Below are positions 33,085 to 41,898 of a stretch of 64,000 nucleotides of DNA, in pieces. A program made the translations under genes and the position numbers. Origin of the DNA: Glycomyces sp. L485 (GTDB lineage: Bacteria > Actinomycetota > Actinomycetes > Mycobacteriales > Micromonosporaceae); the NCBI RefSeq assembly GCF_022548875.1, contig NZ_JAKZEW010000002.1, forward strand, positions 898 to 64,897. Direction: 5' to 3'. The notes below the pieces were generated by a model, which saw only the letters and a list, made by a program, of their open reading frames with translations, did not search any database and was not told the DNA's origin. Positions within the stretch are counted from its first letter, which is position 1. The number at the start of each line of letters is the position of its first letter.

Positions 33085-35118
33085 ATGCCCCCGGCCCCCC
33101 GCCCCGCGCTGCGTCGGCGAAGCCTCCTCGTCGGAGGGATCGCCGGCCTGACGGTCGCGGCCGCCGCCGGCGAGGCCGCATGGTCGCTGCTGGACTCCAC
33201 CGGCCGCGGCGAACCGCCGCCCCAGGCCGTGACCGGTCCGGTCCACATGCAGATCGTCGCCCACCCCGACGACTGCCTTTATTTCATCAACCCGCGCATC
33301 GCGCGTGTCCTCGCGGCCGGTGCCGCGAGCTGCACCGTCGTCCTCACCGCGGGAGAATCCGACGGCCGCAACAGCCGCGACACGACCGGTGCCCCCGACT
33401 ACGCCGGCTACGCCGCCGCCCGCAACACCGGGCTGCGCCGCGCCTACGCCCACCTGGCCACCGGCGACTCCGAATCACCCTGGGACCGCACCTGCGTCGA
33501 CCTCGACTCCGGCCAGCAGGTCGAGATCTGCGTGTTGCGCGAACGGCCCGGCGTCCACCTCGTCTTCTGCTCGTTGTGGACGAACCTCGGGCGCCTCACC
33601 GGCGAGTACACCCGTCTGGTGTCGCTGTGGGAGGGGAACCTCGGCGCCTCTCTCGTGCTGCCGCCGACCGACTCGGGCCTGGGGGAATCCACCGTGGAGC
33701 GCCAGACGGTCCGCGAGACCCTTCTCGAACTGCTCGACCGCTACCAGCCCGCGATCGTCAACACCCTCGACCCGGACCCCGACCCGGTCGCGGGCCCCCG
33801 GATCGGCGCCGAGCAGCGCGGCTATTCCGACCACATCGACCACACCGCCGCCGCCCTGTTCGCATGGGAGGCGGTCCGCGAATGGGGCCGAGCCGCCGCC
33901 GTCGAATCCTGGAGGGGCTACTACAACCGCCGCTGGCCCGGCAACCTCGGCGCCGCCGACCGCGACGCCAAGGGCCGCGCCCTCAACGTCTACGCCTGGG
34001 CGGACGGCCTCGACTGCGGCGACCCAGTCGGCTGCGGCGACCGGCTCATCGCCGGCCCCGACACCGGCGACACCTACGGCACCGCCACCCACCCCCGCTA
34101 CCACGCCGCCGTCGCCACCGCCCTCCTCGACGGCGACCTCACACCGATCACCGTCCAGGGCACCAGGATGCGCGTCGAGAACGACCTGTCCTGGCACGAC
34201 GCCGGCGGCCCCGACCTCCTGCCGTCCATCGCCGTCGCCGGCACCCGCGTCTTCGCCGTCAGCCCCGACCACACCCCCGACCCCGACGCCCACACCCGCG
34301 ACCTCCACTGCCTCGACCTCACGCTCGGCGAATGGACCAGCCTGGGCAACCCCGCCGGCACCGGCGAACCCGCCCGCGCCATCGGTCCCCCGACCGCCGC
34401 CGACAACGGCGCCATGGCCGTCGTCGCCGTCCGCAGCCCCGACCGCGGCCTGCACGTGCGCGCCAAACCCCTCGGCGGCCCATGGACCGACTGGACCCAC
34501 CTCGACGGCCGCATGATCCACGACTCCCCCGCCGCCGTCGCCACCGACAGCGGCTTCATCGTCGTCGCCGCCACCCCGGGCGGCCTGGCCGCCTGGGAGT
34601 GGAGCGGCCTCGGCTGGACCACCCGCGACCTCGACCTGCCCCACGTCGGCGGCGAACCCGGCTACATCCCGGCCAGCGCCGTCACCGCCGCCAAAGCGCC
34701 CGGCGGCCGCCTCGTCATCGCCTCCCGCTCGGCCGGCAGCGCCGACGTCGTCCTCCACCTCGGACGAGGCGGGTCGTGGACGGCGACGCTCATCGCCCTG
34801 GACGGCGGCATCCTCCCTCCGACGGTCGCCGTCGGCGAAGACGGCACGGTCGCCGTCGCCTGCGACGACGGCACCGGGGCGCCCGCGGTCGCCGCCGTCG
34901 CCCTCGACCGGCTCGAACACGGCCCCTCCGAGCGACTCGGCCCGCACTGGAGCCGCGGCGACATCGTTCTCGCCAAGCGGCCCGCGATCGCCTTCGAGGC
35001 CGACGGGAGCCTGCGGCTGTGGGCGATCGGGGCCGACGGCGAGGTCTACACCGCGGTCTCCGCACCAGGTGACCGACCTGCCACCGCATGGGCCCCCGCG
35101 CTTCGGCAAGGCGACTGA
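33085..35118 (+). CDS. Secreted PIG-L family deacetylase with C-terminal propeller-like domain
   Basis: The 677-residue protein carries a Tat-like signal (RRRSLLVGG followed by an Ala/Gly-rich hydrophobic stretch, about 9-29). A PIG-L (LmbE) deacetylase domain follows, with the zinc motif AHPDD (about 59-63) and the second motif SDHIDHTAAALFAWEAV (about 247). These enzymes deacetylate N-acetyl sugars. The C-terminal 330 residues form repeats with Trp and Asp (LGEWTSLG, GGPWTDWTHL, WEWSGLGWTTRDL), like a sugar-binding beta-propeller. Cell-wall or exopolysaccharide modification outside the cell is the best guess. The start is ATG 33085. Confidence 0.85.
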   Translation: MPPAPRPALRRRSLLVGGIAGLTVAAAAGEAAWSLLDSTGRGEPPPQAVTGPVHMQIVAHPDDCLYFINPRIARVLAAGAASCTVVLTAGESDGRNSRDTTGAPDYAGYAAARNTGLRRAYAHLATGDSESPWDRTCVDLDSGQQVEICVLRERPGVHLVFCSLWTNLGRLTGEYTRLVSLWEGNLGASLVLPPTDSGLGESTVERQTVRETLLELLDRYQPAIVNTLDPDPDPVAGPRIGAEQRGYSDHIDHTAAALFAWEAVREWGRAAAVESWRGYYNRRWPGNLGAADRDAKGRALNVYAWADGLDCGDPVGCGDRLIAGPDTGDTYGTATHPRYHAAVATALLDGDLTPITVQGTRMRVENDLSWHDAGGPDLLPSIAVAGTRVFAVSPDHTPDPDAHTRDLHCLDLTLGEWTSLGNPAGTGEPARAIGPPTAADNGAMAVVAVRSPDRGLHVRAKPLGGPWTDWTHLDGRMIHDSPAAVATDSGFIVVAATPGGLAAWEWSGLGWTTRDLDLPHVGGEPGYIPASAVTAAKAPGGRLVIASRSAGSADVVLHLGRGGSWTATLIALDGGILPPTVAVGEDGTVAVACDDGTGAPAVAAVALDRLEHGPSERLGPHWSRGDIVLAKRPAIAFEADGSLRLWAIGADGEVYTAVSAPGDRPATAWAPALRQGD

Positions 35119-35160
35119 CCGGAGCTACAGTGAGCTCGGACGATGAGAACGGAGCCTCAA

Positions 35161-36273
35161 GTGACCGACGAGATCACCATCCCCGCCGACCTGCTGCCCG
35201 CCGACGGGCGATTCGGATCCGGCCCTTCCAAGGTGCCGGCCGAGGCGATGAGCGCGCTGGCCGGGATCGGCAAGTCCGTCATGGGCACCTCCCACCGCAA
35301 GAGCGCGGTCAAGGACCAGGTGGGACGGCTGCGCCGCGGCCTGGCCGACCTGTTCGCGCTCCCCGAGGGCTACGAGGTCGTCCTCGGTGTCGGCGGCACC
35401 ACCGCGTTCTGGGAAGTCGCCGTGTTCGGCCTCGTCGAGGACCGGGTACAGGCCGCCTCGTTCGGCGAGTTCGGCTCCAAGTTCGCCAAGGCAGTGCAGA
35501 TCGCTCCGCACCTGGGCGAGCCGACGGTCGTCACCGCCGAGCCCGGCTCGGCCGCCTACCTGAGCGCTGAAGAGGGCGTGGACGTCTACGCCACGCCGCA
35601 CAACGAGACCTCCACCGGTGTCGCCGTCGAGGTCGAGCGGGTCGCGGCCGACGGGCTCATGCTCCACGACGCCACTTCGGCCGTGGCGGGCCAGCCGGTC
35701 GACATGGCCGAGACCGACTGCTACTACTTCGCGCCGCAGAAGGGCCTGGCCTCCGACGGCGGGCTGTGGATCGCGCTGATGAGCCCGGCCGCGATCGAGC
35801 GCGCCGAGCGGATCGCCGCCTCCGGGCGCTACATCCCGGCGTTCCTGGACCTGAAGACCGCGATCGACAACTCGCGCAAGGACCAGACGTACAACACGCC
35901 GGCGGTGGCGACGGTCGTGCTCGCCGCCGAGCAGGTCGACGCGCTCAACGCCGCCGGCGGTCTCGAAGCGGCCGTGAAGCGCTGCTCCGAGTCGACCGGG
36001 ACGCTGTACTCGTGGGCCGACTCGCGCGAGTTCGCCTCGCCGTTCGTCACCGACACGAAGATCCGGTCCAATGTGGTCGCCACGATCGACTTCGAAGGCG
36101 TCGACGCCGCTGAGATCGCGAAGATACTGCGCGCCAACGGGATCCTCGACACCGAGCCGTACCGCAAGCTCGGCCGCAACCAGCTGCGGATCGCCTGCTA
36201 CCCGGCCGTCGACCCGGCCGACGCGGCGAAGCTGACCGACGCGATCGACTACGTCGTCGAGCGCCTCTCCTAA
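35161..36273 (+). CDS. serC: Phosphoserine aminotransferase, mycobacterial type
   Basis: SerC makes 3-phosphoserine from 3-phosphohydroxypyruvate in serine biosynthesis. The 370-residue protein begins with IPADLLPADGRFGSGPSKV and keeps the family features MGTSHRKSAVKDQVGRLR, GVGGTTAFWEVA, HNETSTGVAV and the PLP Lys in YYFAPQKGLASDGG (about 195). I choose GTG 35161 because GGAG lies eight bases upstream; ATG 35143 lacks a site. It follows the PIG-L gene by 42 bases and ends at a strong hairpin. Confidence 0.94.
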   Translation: MTDEITIPADLLPADGRFGSGPSKVPAEAMSALAGIGKSVMGTSHRKSAVKDQVGRLRRGLADLFALPEGYEVVLGVGGTTAFWEVAVFGLVEDRVQAASFGEFGSKFAKAVQIAPHLGEPTVVTAEPGSAAYLSAEEGVDVYATPHNETSTGVAVEVERVAADGLMLHDATSAVAGQPVDMAETDCYYFAPQKGLASDGGLWIALMSPAAIERAERIAASGRYIPAFLDLKTAIDNSRKDQTYNTPAVATVVLAAEQVDALNAAGGLEAAVKRCSESTGTLYSWADSREFASPFVTDTKIRSNVVATIDFEGVDAAEIAKILRANGILDTEPYRKLGRNQLRIACYPAVDPADAAKLTDAIDYVVERLS

Positions 36274-36281
36274 GACACGGT

Positions 36282-36315
36282 GCGAAGGGCCGGGCCTGTC
36301 GGCCCGGCCCTTCGC
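36282..36315 (+). terminator. 15-bp perfect hairpin after serC
   Basis: GCGAAGGGCCGGGCC pairs completely with GGCCCGGCCCTTCGC around a 4-base loop, nine bases after the stop codon. Confidence 0.85.
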
Positions 36316-36488
36316 GCATCTCCTGGGCGACGGTCCAGGGCATGCCGAGCCGCTGGAACTGCGGCAGGAAACATCGACGACCGAGCCGACGGGCGTTCCG
36401 GCGCATGGGACTCCTCCAGTCGAGGGTGCGGACACGAGCAGTTCTTCCACATCCGGAGACCGCCGCGTGACTCCGATACATTGGGTGC

Positions 36489-37349
36489 GTGGATACAGCC
36501 CGCGACCGATGGCGCCTGCTGCCCGAGCTCATCGAGCACCAGCGCGTCCGCACCACCCCCGTCAAGTCCGAGGCCAGCGCCACCGCCCAGCGCCTGACGT
36601 TCGACGACGGCACCTCCGTGTTCGCCAAGTTCGCTCACGGCGACCAGCCCGGCTACCTCGCCGCCGAGGCGAACGGACTGCGCTGGCTCGGCGAGGCGAG
36701 CGACGCGGTGGTCCCCGTCCTCTACGGCGACGACCGGCTCCTGGTCGAGCCGTGGATCGAACCGGCCGAGCCGAACCGCGATCGCGCCCTCGAGCTGGGC
36801 CGCGAGATCGCGCGCATGCACGCGGCCGGCGCCGACCGGTTCGGAGCGCCGTGGCGCGGCTACATCGGCGAGACGTTCATGGACAACGACCCGGCCGGCA
36901 TGAGATGGGCGGAGTGGTACGCGGCCAGGCGCATTGAGCCGTACCTGGGGCCCTCGCGCGACAACGGCGCGCTCGACGCTGCCGACGTCGCCGCCGTCGA
37001 GGCGCTCGCCGCGCGGCTCCCCGACCTCGGCGGTCCCGAGGAGCCGCCCGCGCGCACGCATGGCGACCTGTGGTGGGGCAACGTCCACTGGGGCGCCGAC
37101 CGGGCGTGGATGATCGACCCGGCCGCGCACGGCGGACACCGCGAGACCGACCTGGCGAACCTGAGGCTGTGGGGCGGGGTGCCGATGCTCGGCGCGATCC
37201 TCGCCGGGTACGCCGAGGTCAGCCCCCTCGCCGACGGCTGGGAGGATCGGATCGGGATCCACCAGCTGTTCCCGCTGCTGATCCACACCACGCTGTTCGG
37301 GCGCCCGTACCGCGGCCAGTTGATGGGCGTCGTGTCGCGCTTCGCATGA
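36489..37349 (+). CDS. Fructosamine kinase family protein
   Basis: Members phosphorylate ketosamine adducts on proteins or free amines so that they fall apart (deglycation). The 286 residues show the aminoglycoside-kinase-like fold: VFAKFAHGDQPGYLAAEANGL with the ATP Lys (about 47), the catalytic HGDLWWGNVHWG (about 191-202) and the metal-binding DPAAHGGHRETDLA (about 210-223). The start is GTG 36489. The gene stands alone between the serC terminator and moaA. Confidence 0.9.
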   Translation: MDTARDRWRLLPELIEHQRVRTTPVKSEASATAQRLTFDDGTSVFAKFAHGDQPGYLAAEANGLRWLGEASDAVVPVLYGDDRLLVEPWIEPAEPNRDRALELGREIARMHAAGADRFGAPWRGYIGETFMDNDPAGMRWAEWYAARRIEPYLGPSRDNGALDAADVAAVEALAARLPDLGGPEEPPARTHGDLWWGNVHWGADRAWMIDPAAHGGHRETDLANLRLWGGVPMLGAILAGYAEVSPLADGWEDRIGIHQLFPLLIHTTLFGRPYRGQLMGVVSRFA

Positions 37350-37425
37350 TCGTCCCCCTCACCCATGGAATGGGAAACGTGTCTCACTTTACGGAAGTGT
37401 CATATTGACGGATTAGGCTCGACAG

Positions 37426-38424
37426 ATGTCGACCCGTTCTCTCCGCGACCGCCATGGCCGGGTGGCGACCGACCTCCGGGTCTCGCTGACCGACCGGTGC
37501 AACCTGCGCTGCACCTACTGCATGCCCGAGGCCGGGCTGCCGTGGCTTCCCAAACCCACGCTCCTCACCGACGACGAAGTCGTGCGCCTCGTCGGCATCG
37601 CGGTGAGCGACCTGGGCGTGCGCGAAGTCCGCTTCACCGGCGGCGAGCCGCTCCTGCGCCCGGGTCTGCCGGACATCATCGCCGCAGTCGCGGCGCTCGA
37701 CCCCCGGCCCGAGATCTCCCTGACCAGCAACGCGATCGGTCTCGACAAGCTCGCCGCCACCCTTGAGGAGGCCGGGCTCGACCGCATCAACGTCTCCCTC
37801 GACACACTCCGGCCCGAGCGGTTCACCGAGCTCGCCAAGCGCGACCGCCTCGGCGCCACCCTGGCGGGCATCGAAGCCGCCGCGGCCACCGGCCTCGCCC
37901 CCGTCAAGATCAACACCGTGCTCATGCGCGGCGTCAACGACGACGAGGCCCCCGCGCTGCTGCGCTTCGCCCTCGCCCACGGCTACCAGCTGCGGTTCAT
38001 CGAGCAGATGCCGCTCGACGCCGGCGGCACCTGGCGGCGCGAGGAGATGATCACCGCCGCCGAGATCCTCGAATCGCTGAAGGCCGAGTTCGACCTCACC
38101 CCCGACCCGGCGCACCGCGGCTCGGCCCCTGCCGAGACCTGGCTGGTCGACGGCGGCCCCGCCAAGGTCGGCGTCATCGGCTCGGTCACCCGCCCGTTCT
38201 GCGGCGACTGCGACCGCACCCGCCTCACCGCCGACGGCCAGGTCCGCAACTGCCTGTTCGCCCGAGGCGAGACCGACCTGCGCGGCCTCGCCCGCTCCGG
38301 AGCGGGCGACGACGAGATCGCCGCGCGCTGGCAGGAGGCTATGTGGGGCAAGCTCCCCGGCCACGGCATCGACGACCCGTCGTTCCTCCAGCCCGCCCGC
38401 CCCATGTCGGCGATCGGAGGATGA
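37426..38424 (+). CDS. moaA: GTP 3',8-cyclase MoaA
   Basis: MoaA is the radical-SAM enzyme that starts molybdopterin synthesis from GTP. The 332-residue protein has the N-terminal cluster motif CNLRCTYC (Cys25, 29, 32) and the SAM motif FTGGEPLLRPGL. The second cluster, FCGDCDRTRLTADGQVRNC, is near residue 262. The protein ends in the C-terminal GG needed for activity. The moaD start codon overlaps or adjoins its stop. It is one of three molybdenum-cofactor genes in the window. Confidence 0.95.
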   Translation: MSTRSLRDRHGRVATDLRVSLTDRCNLRCTYCMPEAGLPWLPKPTLLTDDEVVRLVGIAVSDLGVREVRFTGGEPLLRPGLPDIIAAVAALDPRPEISLTSNAIGLDKLAATLEEAGLDRINVSLDTLRPERFTELAKRDRLGATLAGIEAAAATGLAPVKINTVLMRGVNDDEAPALLRFALAHGYQLRFIEQMPLDAGGTWRREEMITAAEILESLKAEFDLTPDPAHRGSAPAETWLVDGGPAKVGVIGSVTRPFCGDCDRTRLTADGQVRNCLFARGETDLRGLARSGAGDDEIAARWQEAMWGKLPGHGIDDPSFLQPARPMSAIGG

Positions 38425-38426
38425 CG

Positions 38427-38669
38427 GTGACAGTGAGGGTGCGCTACTTCGCGGGCGCCCGCGCCGCGGCCGGGACCGCCGAGGAGGACGTCCCCGCCGG
38501 CGACCTCGCCGATCTCAAGGCCGCGCTCGCCGAGCGGCACGGCCACGAGCTCGAACGCGTCCTCAAGGTCGCGACGCTGCTCGTCGACGGTCGCGCCGCC
38601 CGAGAGGACGCCCTCGCCTTGGCCGAGGGGGCCACCGTCGAGGTCCTCCCGCCGTTCGCCGGCGGATGA
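38427..38669 (+). CDS. moaD: Molybdopterin synthase sulphur carrier subunit MoaD
   Basis: This ubiquitin-like carrier delivers thiocarboxylate sulphur to molybdopterin synthase. It ends in VEVLPPFAGG, with the diagnostic C-terminal GlyGly. The ATG at 38421 overlaps the moaA stop but lies directly against GGAGG with no spacing. The in-frame GTG at 38427 has six bases of spacing and is the better start, giving 80 residues. moaE is not in the window. Confidence 0.88.
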   Translation: MTVRVRYFAGARAAAGTAEEDVPAGDLADLKAALAERHGHELERVLKVATLLVDGRAAREDALALAEGATVEVLPPFAGG

Positions 38670-38738
38670 CCAGGACGCGAACACTTTTCCACTCCGGGAG
38701 CCGCCTGGTGTGGACCGATCGGGGTTTGCGAGGATGCA

Positions 38739-39962
38739 GTGGTGCGCCGTCCTGACGAACGAACGAGACCACAGGTGGCGTCCCCGCTGTTCGAGCTGTC
38801 AGCGGACATGCGGACCACCGCCGAGAAGCGGCGCCGGTCGAGCAGGCCGCATCCCAAGTCGGCGCGCGAGGTCGTCCCGATGCCCGACCCGGCCTTGACG
38901 ACACGGGCCCCAGACCCCTGGCTGGACTCCGCGCCGCTGCTCACCGGCATGGACGAGGTGGGCGCGGGACTGCTCGATTCGCTGGACGCGATGCAGCGCG
39001 TCGCCGCCTCGGCCGGGCCCGGGCCGCTGCTCGTCAACGCCGCCCCCGGCACCGGCAAGACGCACCTGCTCGTCCGCCGCGTCGCCTACCTCGTCCAGGA
39101 GCTCGGCATCCCCGCCGCCCAGTGCCTGGTCGCCGCCGCCTCCACCACCGGGGCCGCGAGGATCCGCCGCGAGCTGGGGACGCTGCTCGGGGGCGAGGCC
39201 TCGGCGATCACCGTCGCCGAGTTCGCCGACTTCACCCCCGAATACTCGAAAGACTCCGCATACCGACGCGTCGCACCCGAGCTGGGGCACCTGTTCGTCG
39301 ACGACCTGCCGCGCATGCCGATGCGGCTGTACCGCCAGCTCATGGAGCATCGCGGCGCCGAGGCCGACGTGACCGCCACCGGCGACCCCGACTCGGCCCT
39401 CGGCCGCGGCCCCGACGCGTTCGGCGCCTTCGCCGAGCAGTTCTCGCACGCCCACGTCGTGCGGCTCTCGCGCAACCACCGCAGCGCCGCCGCCGTCCTC
39501 GTCGCCGCCTCCCAGGTCGTCGAGCCGATCAGCCGCGTCCCCGGGCGCCTCACCCAGCCGCAGCGCCCCGCGCTCGAAGGTTCGGGCATCGGACGGTACT
39601 ACGCGGTGGACGACGACGACGAGAAGCACTTCGTCGAGCAGCTCACCGCCCGCCTGGCCGACCTGGGCGTCGACCCCGGCGAACTGGCCGTGATCGGCCC
39701 CGACGGCATGTCCGTCGCCGAGGCCGCCGACGGCGAGTACCGGGTGGTGTGTCTGACGGGGATGACCGCCGAGACGTGGCCGAACACGCCCGCCGCCAGA
39801 CGGGAGCTGTACGTCGCGCTCAGCCGCACCCGCGACCTCGCCTACGTCAGCCACACCGGCCCCGGCTCGCCGCTGCTGGCCGATGTGGACCAGGGCCTGT
39901 TCACTCCCTTCGGGATGGTGCCGGTGACGCGCTCGGGCCCTGAGCAGCCCCGACTGCTGTGA
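38739..39962 (+). CDS. Reduced UvrD/Rep-like superfamily 1 protein
   Basis: The 407-residue protein looks like an SF1 helicase with most of the 1B and 2B insertions missing. Visible motifs are Walker A NAAPGTGKTHLL (about 99-110), motif Ia-like VAAASTTGAARI, motif III ATGDPDSALG, motif IV RLSRNHRSAAAVL, and motif VI ELYVALSRTR near residue 370. Motif II should read DEAQD but here is VDDLPRMP, so the catalytic Glu appears absent. An N-terminal segment of about 65 residues is basic and disordered. The start is GTG 38739 (GAGGA upstream). It may bind DNA or ATP without unwinding. Confidence 0.7.
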   Translation: MVRRPDERTRPQVASPLFELSADMRTTAEKRRRSSRPHPKSAREVVPMPDPALTTRAPDPWLDSAPLLTGMDEVGAGLLDSLDAMQRVAASAGPGPLLVNAAPGTGKTHLLVRRVAYLVQELGIPAAQCLVAAASTTGAARIRRELGTLLGGEASAITVAEFADFTPEYSKDSAYRRVAPELGHLFVDDLPRMPMRLYRQLMEHRGAEADVTATGDPDSALGRGPDAFGAFAEQFSHAHVVRLSRNHRSAAAVLVAASQVVEPISRVPGRLTQPQRPALEGSGIGRYYAVDDDDEKHFVEQLTARLADLGVDPGELAVIGPDGMSVAEAADGEYRVVCLTGMTAETWPNTPAARRELYVALSRTRDLAYVSHTGPGSPLLADVDQGLFTPFGMVPVTRSGPEQPRLL

Positions 39963-40056
39963 AACGGACAGACGCGGCGACGCGTAGTTCCCGCACGACC
40001 ACGCAGCGATAGGCCACAATAGGTCGGGTAACCGCAGTCCGACACTGGGAGGCCCG

Positions 40057-41187
40057 ATGGAGCACACCGAAGAGGACACCTTGCCTCTGCACCGGCCCGC
40101 TGCTTCGGGGTGGTCGCCGTTCGCACCCGACGGGCCCCCTCCGGGCGAGGACCGCACGCCGGCATCCGGCGCCCCCGGGCACCCGCTCCCGCCTGCCGCG
40201 CCGCCCACGGCGCCGGTGGCGGCGTTCCCCGACCAGCCGGGCGCCCTCGAACGCGTCGGCGTCACCGCGGACGACTTCTCCAGCCGCCGCGTCGTGCCGC
40301 CCCGGTCGCCCGTCGCCGAGACGGGCCTGCGCGGCGCCCTCCACCGGCTCTCGCTCGGCCTCGTCGCCCTGCCGCCGAGCGCGCGCGAACAGGCCTACCT
40401 GCAAGCGATCGAGACCGTCCGGCGCAATTTCGGAGGCCTGCGGCAGGTCACCATCGTCAATCCCAAGGGCGGGGCCGGCAAGACCGTCGCCGTCCTCATG
40501 CTCGCCATGACCTTCGGCCGCCACCGCGGCGGCTACGTCCTCGCCTGGGACAACAACGAGACTCAAGGGACGCTCGGGATGCGCGCCCAGCAGGACTTCC
40601 ACATCCGCACCGTCCGCGACCTGCTGCGGGACCTCGACCACTTCAAGGGCCCCACCGGGCGCGTCGGGGACCTGTCGCAGTATGTGCGGGCACAGGGCGG
40701 GGCGATGTTCGACGTCCTGGCCTCCGACGAATCGGCCACGGCCGGGGAGATGCTGACCGCGCGGGCCTTCGGGGATCTGCGCGAAGCGGTCTCGCGCTTC
40801 TACAAGCTCATCGTCGTCGACACCGGGAACAACGTCCGCGCCCAGAACTGGCAGGCGGCCATCGACGCGACCGACCAACTGGTGGTGACGATGTCGGCGC
40901 GCAACGACTCGGCTGAGACGGCGGCTCGGATGCTCGACCATCTGGAGCAGACCGGGCGCAGGGACCTGGTGCGCAACGCGGTCTCGGTGGTCTCGATGCC
41001 CGCCCATCGGAAGGATGTGGATCTGCCTGCGGTGCAGCGGCACTTCGCGGCGCGGACTCGGGCGGTGCTACTGGCGCCCTATGAGAAACTGCTGGATTCG
41101 GGGGAGCCGATTCGCTACGACTCGCTGAGTAAGGCGTCGTCGGGGGCCTGGCTTCGGATCGGGTCGGCGGTGGCCGAGGGTCTGTGA
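40057..41187 (+). CDS. ParA/MinD-like ATPase
   Basis: The 376-residue protein has a Pro-rich disordered head (about 1-70) and a P-loop domain. The domain carries the deviant Walker A NPKGGAGKTVAVL (about 134-146, both Lys intact), VLAWDNNETQGTLGM and LIVVDTGNNVRAQNW. Relatives act in positioning or in type VII secretion loci of actinobacteria, but no secretion gene is adjacent. The start is ATG 40057, four bases after GGGAGG. Its last 73 bases overlap the convergent TetR gene. Confidence 0.85.
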   Translation: MEHTEEDTLPLHRPAASGWSPFAPDGPPPGEDRTPASGAPGHPLPPAAPPTAPVAAFPDQPGALERVGVTADDFSSRRVVPPRSPVAETGLRGALHRLSLGLVALPPSAREQAYLQAIETVRRNFGGLRQVTIVNPKGGAGKTVAVLMLAMTFGRHRGGYVLAWDNNETQGTLGMRAQQDFHIRTVRDLLRDLDHFKGPTGRVGDLSQYVRAQGGAMFDVLASDESATAGEMLTARAFGDLREAVSRFYKLIVVDTGNNVRAQNWQAAIDATDQLVVTMSARNDSAETAARMLDHLEQTGRRDLVRNAVSVVSMPAHRKDVDLPAVQRHFAARTRAVLLAPYEKLLDSGEPIRYDSLSKASSGAWLRIGSAVAEGL

Positions 41188-41771
41188 CGGTCGAGGAGCG
41201 CCACCAGGCCGGCCGCCGCGTCGTCGAGCCGCACGTCGTCCTCGTCTGCATGCCCGACCACGAACGCGCCCTGTATGAACACCAGCAGCGTCCGCGCCAG
41301 ACCGACCGGGTCCACGCCGTCCATCTCACCGACCTCGACCGCGCGCGCCAGGATCGCGGCGAGGTCGCGCTCGAGCTCGGACCAGGCTTCTTGGACCCGG
41401 CGCATCGTCACCGGATCGTCCGCCAGCTCCACCGCCGCACGCACCACGAATCCTCCTTGCTTGCTGTGCCTGGCCACCACTTCGAGGATGTCGCCGACCA
41501 CCCTGGGGGCGTCGAGACGCTCGAACGCTGCCCGGTCGAGAGCCCGGCGGGCAATCGAGCGCATCTCAGGTTCGGTGTCCTCGCGGTAGCGCGCGAGCGC
41601 GGTGATGTACAGCTGGTGCTTCGAACCGAAGGCCGAATACAGGCCCGCCCGGTTCATTCCCGTGGCCGCCACGAGATCCGACATGGAGGTCCCCACGAAG
41701 CCTCGCTCCAGGAATGCCCTGGTCACAACGCGGAGCACTCTGTCCAAATCGGCATTCTTATTTCTGCTCAC
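41115..41771 (-). CDS. TetR family transcriptional regulator, probably leaderless
   Basis: The 218-residue repressor has an N-terminal helix-turn-helix (AFLERGFVGTSMSDLVAATG, then MNRAGLYSAFGSKHQLY, about 21-57) and a helical ligand domain. The start is GTG 41771. No ribosome-binding site is visible, but a promoter TTGACC-18-TACGGT ends six bases before the GTG, so the mRNA probably begins at the start codon. It is divergent from the cobalamin operon and a 20-base palindrome lies between them, so it may control itself, the operon or both. The 3' end overlaps the ParA-like gene by 73 bases. Confidence 0.88.
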   Translation of the reverse strand: MSRNKNADLDRVLRVVTRAFLERGFVGTSMSDLVAATGMNRAGLYSAFGSKHQLYITALARYREDTEPEMRSIARRALDRAAFERLDAPRVVGDILEVVARHSKQGGFVVRAAVELADDPVTMRRVQEAWSELERDLAAILARAVEVGEMDGVDPVGLARTLLVFIQGAFVVGHADEDDVRLDDAAAGLVALLDRHRPSATADPIRSQAPDDALLSES

Positions 41772-41777
41772 GTCTGA

Positions 41778-41807
41778 ACCGTATCGACACCTGGCGCTAC
41801 CGGTCAA
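41778..41807 (-). promoter_or_regulatory. Leaderless promoter of the TetR gene
   Basis: On the minus strand TTGACC (41807-41802) and TACGGT (41783-41778) are 18 bases apart, and six bases separate the -10 box from the GTG. Transcription would begin at or beside the G of the start codon. Confidence 0.55.
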
Positions 41808-41837
41808 TGACTTGACTGCCGTGAACGCAGTGGAGCG

Positions 41838-41857
41838 AGTGAAGGGATCCACTCACT
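41838..41857. promoter_or_regulatory. Candidate TetR operator
   Basis: AGTGAAGGGATCCACTCACT is a 20-base imperfect palindrome (16 symmetric positions) centred on GGATCC. Wider arms ACGCAGTG (41825-41832) and CACTGCGT (41854-41861) add a second dyad. It lies just upstream of the TTGACA of the cobalamin operon and about 70 bases from the TetR start. Confidence 0.55.
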
Positions 41858-41868
41858 GCGTGACCTCC

Positions 41869-41898
41869 TTGACACCCCGTCGCACCGAGCGACAGAAT
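41869..41898 (+). promoter_or_regulatory. Promoter of the cobalamin-transport operon
   Basis: A perfect -35 TTGACA at 41869-41874 is followed after 18 bases by CAGAAT (four of six consensus bases, including A2 and T6). The predicted transcript starts near 41905, immediately before the riboswitch. Confidence 0.55.

Noticed and set aside
33475-35109. Minus-strand frame of 544 codons and a plus-strand frame of 663 codons over the PIG-L gene
   Set aside because: Both are Arg/Gly/Val- or Pro/Arg-rich shadows; the PIG-L frame alone shows a signal peptide and zinc motifs.
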